NCBI RefSeq assembly: GCF_004359215.1
Contig: NW_027152181.1
Span: 27,775-61,426 of the forward strand
DNA: 33,652 nt
DNA from: Bremia lactucae
Lineage: Eukaryota; Oomycota; Peronosporomycetes; Peronosporales; Peronosporaceae
Direction: 5' to 3'
This document shows, piece after piece, positions 29,961 to 33,652 of this stretch. The first letter of the stretch is position 1, and the number at the start of each line of letters is the position of its first letter. The notes under the pieces are model-generated. The model was not told the DNA's origin. It was given only the letters and a program-made list of their open reading frames with translations, and searched no databases. The position numbers and the translations under genes were made by a program.

Positions 29961-30339
29961 GCCTCTCGTTCATCAGATGCCCATCTGACGAACGTCTTGG
30001 AGCGTCCACAAGCATGTGAATGTCCTACGAGTGAGTAAGATGGCCTCACTTGTGGTTCGGTCGTTTGCACAACAGCACAATACTTCAGTGTGACAACTCA
30101 TCACACTGTGGAGTTTGATACCGATACCGACGACTGTGCTCAAGCACAGGCAGCGTTGAAGATCGACAATTCGAATAAGATGAGAGGAACGAACGAGGAT
30201 GTTTGCTTAGAAAGCAACATCCAAAAATATTTTAAGCGCCTGTCTGTAAGAGACAGTGTCAAAGTCTTAGATCGACTGGAGAGTCGATCATAAAGGATCT
30301 ATATACAGATCACGCGTCATTACGCACTCCGACTAAGTC
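29961..30339 (+). other. Unassigned stretch where gypsy RT should be
   Basis: There is no RT catalytic text (such as a YxDD motif) in any frame. A 67-codon frame at 30090-30293 (acidic start DTDTDD) is not recognised. Given the gypsy order around it, the whole RT and most of RNase H have been deleted and this is decayed spacer. Confidence 0.5.
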
Positions 30340-32135
30340 GTGCCATCACTCACAGAGAATGTCCCGTTGGCTATCCTTTTTTGCCTAATACAACTTTGTG
30401 GTGAAGTATAAGCCTGGGGCAAGCAGAATGCTTTGGCCGATGCGTTATCACGGAGGCCGGATTATGAGCTCTCTCACTTAACGACTGTCGTGTCGCCTAT
30501 TACTGACTTATTCCGTTCGGCTTTCGCCAAGGATGAACAGTGTGTAGCTTTGCTACGAGCTCTAAAGAACTCTGACTCGGGTTTGAAATTGTCGTCACGT
30601 TTGCGTGCAAGAATACATCGATTTTCTTTCGATAACGACCTATTGCTTAATTGCACGGACGCTGCGGATCCTCCGCGTCGTCGTTGTTCCTCATGAAGAG
30701 GATTTGAAGTACGGAATTCTCTATGAGGCACGTGGTACTGGCCTTGGTGGTCATCTCGGTAGAAAAAAAAATCCCGGCTTTGTAAGTGGTGCCAAACTTT
30801 ATAAACGGGTCAGCACATACGTTCGCACATGCGAAACTTGCCAACGGGTTAAACCCGGTGCATGCTGCTGCGCCACTGGCAAGTCTTCCCGTACCAATAG
30901 GGTGTTGGGAGTCCATTAGTGTGGACTTTGTTTTCGGTCTACCGAAAGATTCGGCCACTAACTATGGCATAGTGGTCTTTGTTGACCGATTGAGCAAAAT
31001 GGCCCATTTAGCGGCTGTGCCGGAAACCATTGATGGTGAAGGTATAGCAAGGCTGTTCATCGATGGCGTGTTTCGACAACACGGTTTGCCAGTGGCAATT
31101 GTCTCTGATCGGGAGGCTTTCACGGATAAATATTGGAATCAAATCCGAGTGCTTGACACCAGATTGAACATGTCCACCGCTGACCATCCGCAGACCGATG
31201 GTCAAACTGCACGTGTCAATCGGGTCATTGAAGACGTTCTACGCAGTGTGTGTGCTCAGACACCAAAGCGCTGGAAAATCACTGCTCCCAGTGGTGAAAT
31301 ATACAATAAATATCGGTGTCCATGCCTCTACAGGCTACACTCCATTCTATTACAACGGTCTCACCCACCCACTCTTTCCTTTAACGATACCACTGCGTGG
31401 CTCAGGGCTTGGTGGGGGGGGGAATTAGCCGATAGGCTTGCTGATATCATCCCTGTTACCGGAAACAAGTAAGCGAGTTTCTCGCGACGCGATTTAGTGT
31501 CTTAAGACGACACGGTGGCTGATAGCGAAGACAAACAAAAAGAACAAGCAGATGCCAAAGGTAGAAGCTGTATTAATTATTTTGTGGTCGGAGACCGAGT
31601 TTTATTAAACGCCAAAACTCTACCAACTAACTTGGTTTCCGCGGTCTTGAAGACCAAATTGTGCCCGCGCTTTATTGGACCATTTACGGTCGTGGCCAAG
31701 AAGGGCCTAGCTTACACGCTAGACCTTCCTATCAAGCTGCGTACACATTCAGTGTTTTAAGTTGGCTTGCTTAAGCCATATCGGAACCTTTCCCACATGG
31801 AGTTAAAGGCGCTTGCGCCGTGACAGGCAGTCGTACCGTAGATTGCTGCATCCTCACCAGGATGTCCAGCTGGCTCTCTCTAAACGAGGGTTGCTGAAGT
31901 TCCAGAATCGAAAGACGGTTCTGAACCGCCTCAAAAGAGCTCTCAACCCGAGCAAGCTCTCACGCGAGGGAAAATTCAGTTTCACGTAGAGAAACTTTAA
32001 AGCGACGCCGTCGTAAGGGCCAATACCGAAGTGGCTGGAGTATACCTCTTCTGAAAACTCTTCGGAATTTGTGGTACCTCTTCGGCACGATTGCCCGACA
32101 CCGTTGACGTTTTTGAGCACAAAACTCAGGGTCAA
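30340..32135 (+). pseudogene. Gypsy RNase H end, integrase and chromodomain, decayed
   Basis: Order: end of RNase H (NFVVKYKPGA near 30390; ALADALSRRPDYE at 30430-30470); integrase H2C2 finger (GGHLGRKK near 30745; TCETCQRVKP near 30835); integrase core in the frame 30786-31472 with VDFVFGLPKDSA (first Asp about 30924), IVSDRE (second Asp 31107-31109) and GQTARVNRVIEDVLRS, where the catalytic Glu is Ala (GCA, 31209-31211). The C-terminal GPF module is at 31515-31760 (PRFIGPFTVVAKKGLAYTLDLP) with a stop where VFYVGLLKPYR is expected. A chromodomain follows at about 31965-32135 (FHVEKL, KWLEYTSSENSSEFVVPLRHDCP, then a frameshift to DTVDVFEHKTQG). A chromodomain after integrase marks the chromovirus branch. 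It is dead by several independent lesions. Confidence 0.85.
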
Positions 32136-32505
32136 CTCGCGTCAAACGACGCTTTCCACCAGTAGAAGTGGGATTAGCTGAATCTAAAGCCTCAGTGCGG
32201 CTTCGATCCATGGTTGCACAGTCAACCGAAGCACTGAAATATTGGTAGACCTTTCTTCGTTTTGTGATATAAATGCCGAACGTAACTGGCCTCTGGCCTT
32301 AAGCTTGGCGAAATCGAAGCGAAGCTTCCGTTCCAAACGAACATCAACCACATCCGCAGACTCTCCGATATTCCGAATATTGGGGAGGCGGCGGGCCCGA
32401 TGGACCCAGTTCGCAAATGAGACTTCGTTTTCACTTCTTATTTCGTTTAAAAACAAAACGATCGGAATTTTCCTCATTGAGGTCACCGAAGCCCCACGGG
32501 CTTGA
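32136..32505. other. Unassigned stretch between gypsy chromodomain and minus-strand ORF
   Basis: Overlapping frames exist on both strands (plus 32242-32505, minus 32486-32184), but none is recognised. It may be the 3' non-coding part of the gypsy remnant or decayed coding sequence continuing the minus-strand ORF after a stop at 32506-32508. Confidence 0.3.
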
Positions 32506-33183
32506 TCACGTAAACGCGTCAGATACTGACCCTCGCGTCATTACCTTTGGCGTAAGGTATCGCTCATGAAGAACGTCGCGAGCAGCGATCTCCCCCGGCG
32601 TCCTCGCCGGGTCTCCGGAGATCCAGATGGCCAAACTGTGACCCGCGATTTCTTTGAGACGCTCTTCTGCACTAAGCGGAGTGAATCTATATTCACTATG
32701 AGCTTTAGCTTTCGCTATCTCGGCAGCTCGACGACGAGCTTGATCCTCTATGAGGGTTGCCCGCTCTTGCTCTTCATTGAGCGGATTTGTAATGATGTTA
32801 AGGTTAGGGTCCTGTGTCCTGCTCAATGCAGTTGAGACATCAGCGGCACTACGTTCTGGGGACGGATTCGGGGCCCACCGACCTTTATCCGGAGGAGAAG
32901 GCGTGTAAGAGCGACGCTCTTGTTCCTCATCCCTCTGATGGAGTGTGATTTTCAAAGTCCACCATTCTCTCATCGTCAAGGAAGGTGCTAAGAGTCTAAG
33001 AGTCGGTGACTCGCGCTTGATTGTCATGGTGAAAATGAAAGAAAAACATTTCCAAAAGGTCAGCTTTTTAGGTTCCAACCTCAAAGAGGAAATGAACCGA
33101 ATGTTGTCAATCGGGGTCAACCGTATGATGAGAGAGGGTGTAATAGGGCAAACGTCGGTTGGAGAACCATTGTTGTGGTACAT
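32506..33183 (-). CDS. Unrecognised 225-codon ORF, possibly Gag of a minus-strand element
   Basis: The frame is open from 33183. The first 70 residues look like non-coding translation. From about 32973 (MREWW) composition becomes protein-like: a Pro/Ser-rich part (SYTPSPPDKGRWAPNPSPERS), then a charged, probably helical or coiled-coil stretch (NEEQERATLIEDQARRRAAEIAKAKAH) and EYRFTPLSAEERLKEIAGHSLAIWISG. No family is recognised. Its position just downstream of a TATA-bearing, LTR-like stretch on the same strand would fit a gypsy Gag N-terminus, but no zinc knuckle or protease follows. It could instead be a decayed fragment. Confidence 0.35.
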   Translation of the reverse strand: MYHNNGSPTDVCPITPSLIIRLTPIDNIRFISSLRLEPKKLTFWKCFSFIFTMTIKRESPTLRLLAPSLTMREWWTLKITLHQRDEEQERRSYTPSPPDKGRWAPNPSPERSAADVSTALSRTQDPNLNIITNPLNEEQERATLIEDQARRRAAEIAKAKAHSEYRFTPLSAEERLKEIAGHSLAIWISGDPARTPGEIAARDVLHERYLTPKVMTRGSVSDAFT

Positions 33184-33652
33184 TTACTTATGCAGTCCCC
33201 CTTCTGAGCTTAAAGCGTTAAGTACCTTCCCAAGGCTTGCGCATTGATCTGTAAGAGATAGAAGCCTTTCTAAGGTATATCCTCTTGGGCACTAGTTGCC
33301 ACTTGGTTCTACGAGCCCCTGAATCCCTTGAACTAGGATTCGTTAAGCTTTAATAGCTTGTACGACTCCCTTAATTATTGAACCCATTAGTTTATAGAAC
33401 CAATAGACTCTCTCAGTCTAAAGTCTTCCTCTGACTTTTATAGCGAGGTAGCTCCGCTACAGGGAACCTCGTTCCCAACTGATGATGGACGTTCCGGTTC
33501 TCATTCGACAGTACGACGAGACCTATCCTATTCCACGGGGGTTCCATCGGAGAACGAGCTCTTCTCGCGCTCGTAAAAGGATTGAAAGTTCTGAATCCCT
33601 TCGCCTATCTCACAAGAGTTGAGCGTCCTCCATTAAGGGCGTATGCCTCCTT
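33184..33652 (-). repeat. Possible LTR or promoter region on the minus strand
   Basis: No gene is visible. On the minus strand there is a clear TATA box (TATAAAAG, plus-strand 33435-33442), a purine run AGAAGGGGGA near 33202, and no long ORF. The layout upstream of the minus-strand ORF suggests an LTR and leader, but the second LTR is outside the window, so this cannot be confirmed. Confidence 0.3.
33435..33442 (-). promoter_or_regulatory. TATA box candidate
   Basis: The minus strand reads GCTATAAAAG, a good match to the TATA consensus. TATA boxes are rare in ordinary oomycete genes but common in LTRs, which slightly favours the LTR reading of this region. Confidence 0.4.

Overview
This is a retrotransposon-dense eukaryotic scaffold with no host gene that I can recognise. 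Almost all of it derives from LTR retrotransposons. Four related groups of Ty1/copia elements are present (called A, B/D, C and E here), plus one decayed Ty3/gypsy chromovirus-type element. The wording of the gypsy integrase/chromodomain and the TCAYTYY-like initiators in the LTRs suggest an oomycete (Phytophthora or downy mildew type). That assignment is inference from family knowledge, not a search. Two runs of N (16863-17860 and 23956-24643) mark assembly gaps, and both have edges inside repeats.

Layout: 1-1000 is the 3' end and LTR of a decayed A element (A0). 1001-2890 is a second decayed A element (A1) that shares that LTR. 2894-7056 is A2, with its 5' LTR and a gag-pol broken by one nonsense codon and a hybrid 3' end. 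7057-7174 is a base-by-base hybrid of A and B sequence. 7175-10413 is a decayed B element whose 343-bp end segment recurs at a 2,896-bp offset. 10417-15005 is A3, a complete LTR-gag-pol-LTR element with one uninterrupted 1344-codon ORF and LTRs differing at 3 of 267 positions. From 15006 to 29084 the copia material lies on the minus strand. It consists of four decayed C units (C1-C4) arranged head to tail with an RT-to-protease fusion, interrupted by the gag/protease half of E (17861-19686) and the RT/RNase H half of D (21719-23955). 29085-32135 is the plus-strand gypsy remnant. 32136-33652 holds a minus-strand ORF and a TATA-bearing, LTR-like region of uncertain identity.

The most interesting signals are regulatory and structural. 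(1) The E and D LTRs share a modular promoter: TACCGGTA-like 10-bp repeats, a tandem TGACGTCA (CRE/bZIP-type) array, a heat-shock-element array (seven perfect alternating GAA/TTC units in E) and CCAAT boxes. This resembles heat-activated copia elements. (2) The C units form a satellite-like tandem array of a circularly permuted pol. (3) The primer-binding site matches the anticodon arm of methionine tRNA and overlaps the gag start codon. (4) The LTR of family A carries an inverted repeat with compensatory changes. (5) The only intact ORF, in A3, lacks 8 residues at the conserved LG motif of RT. Several junctions could be assembly artefacts and are flagged as such.
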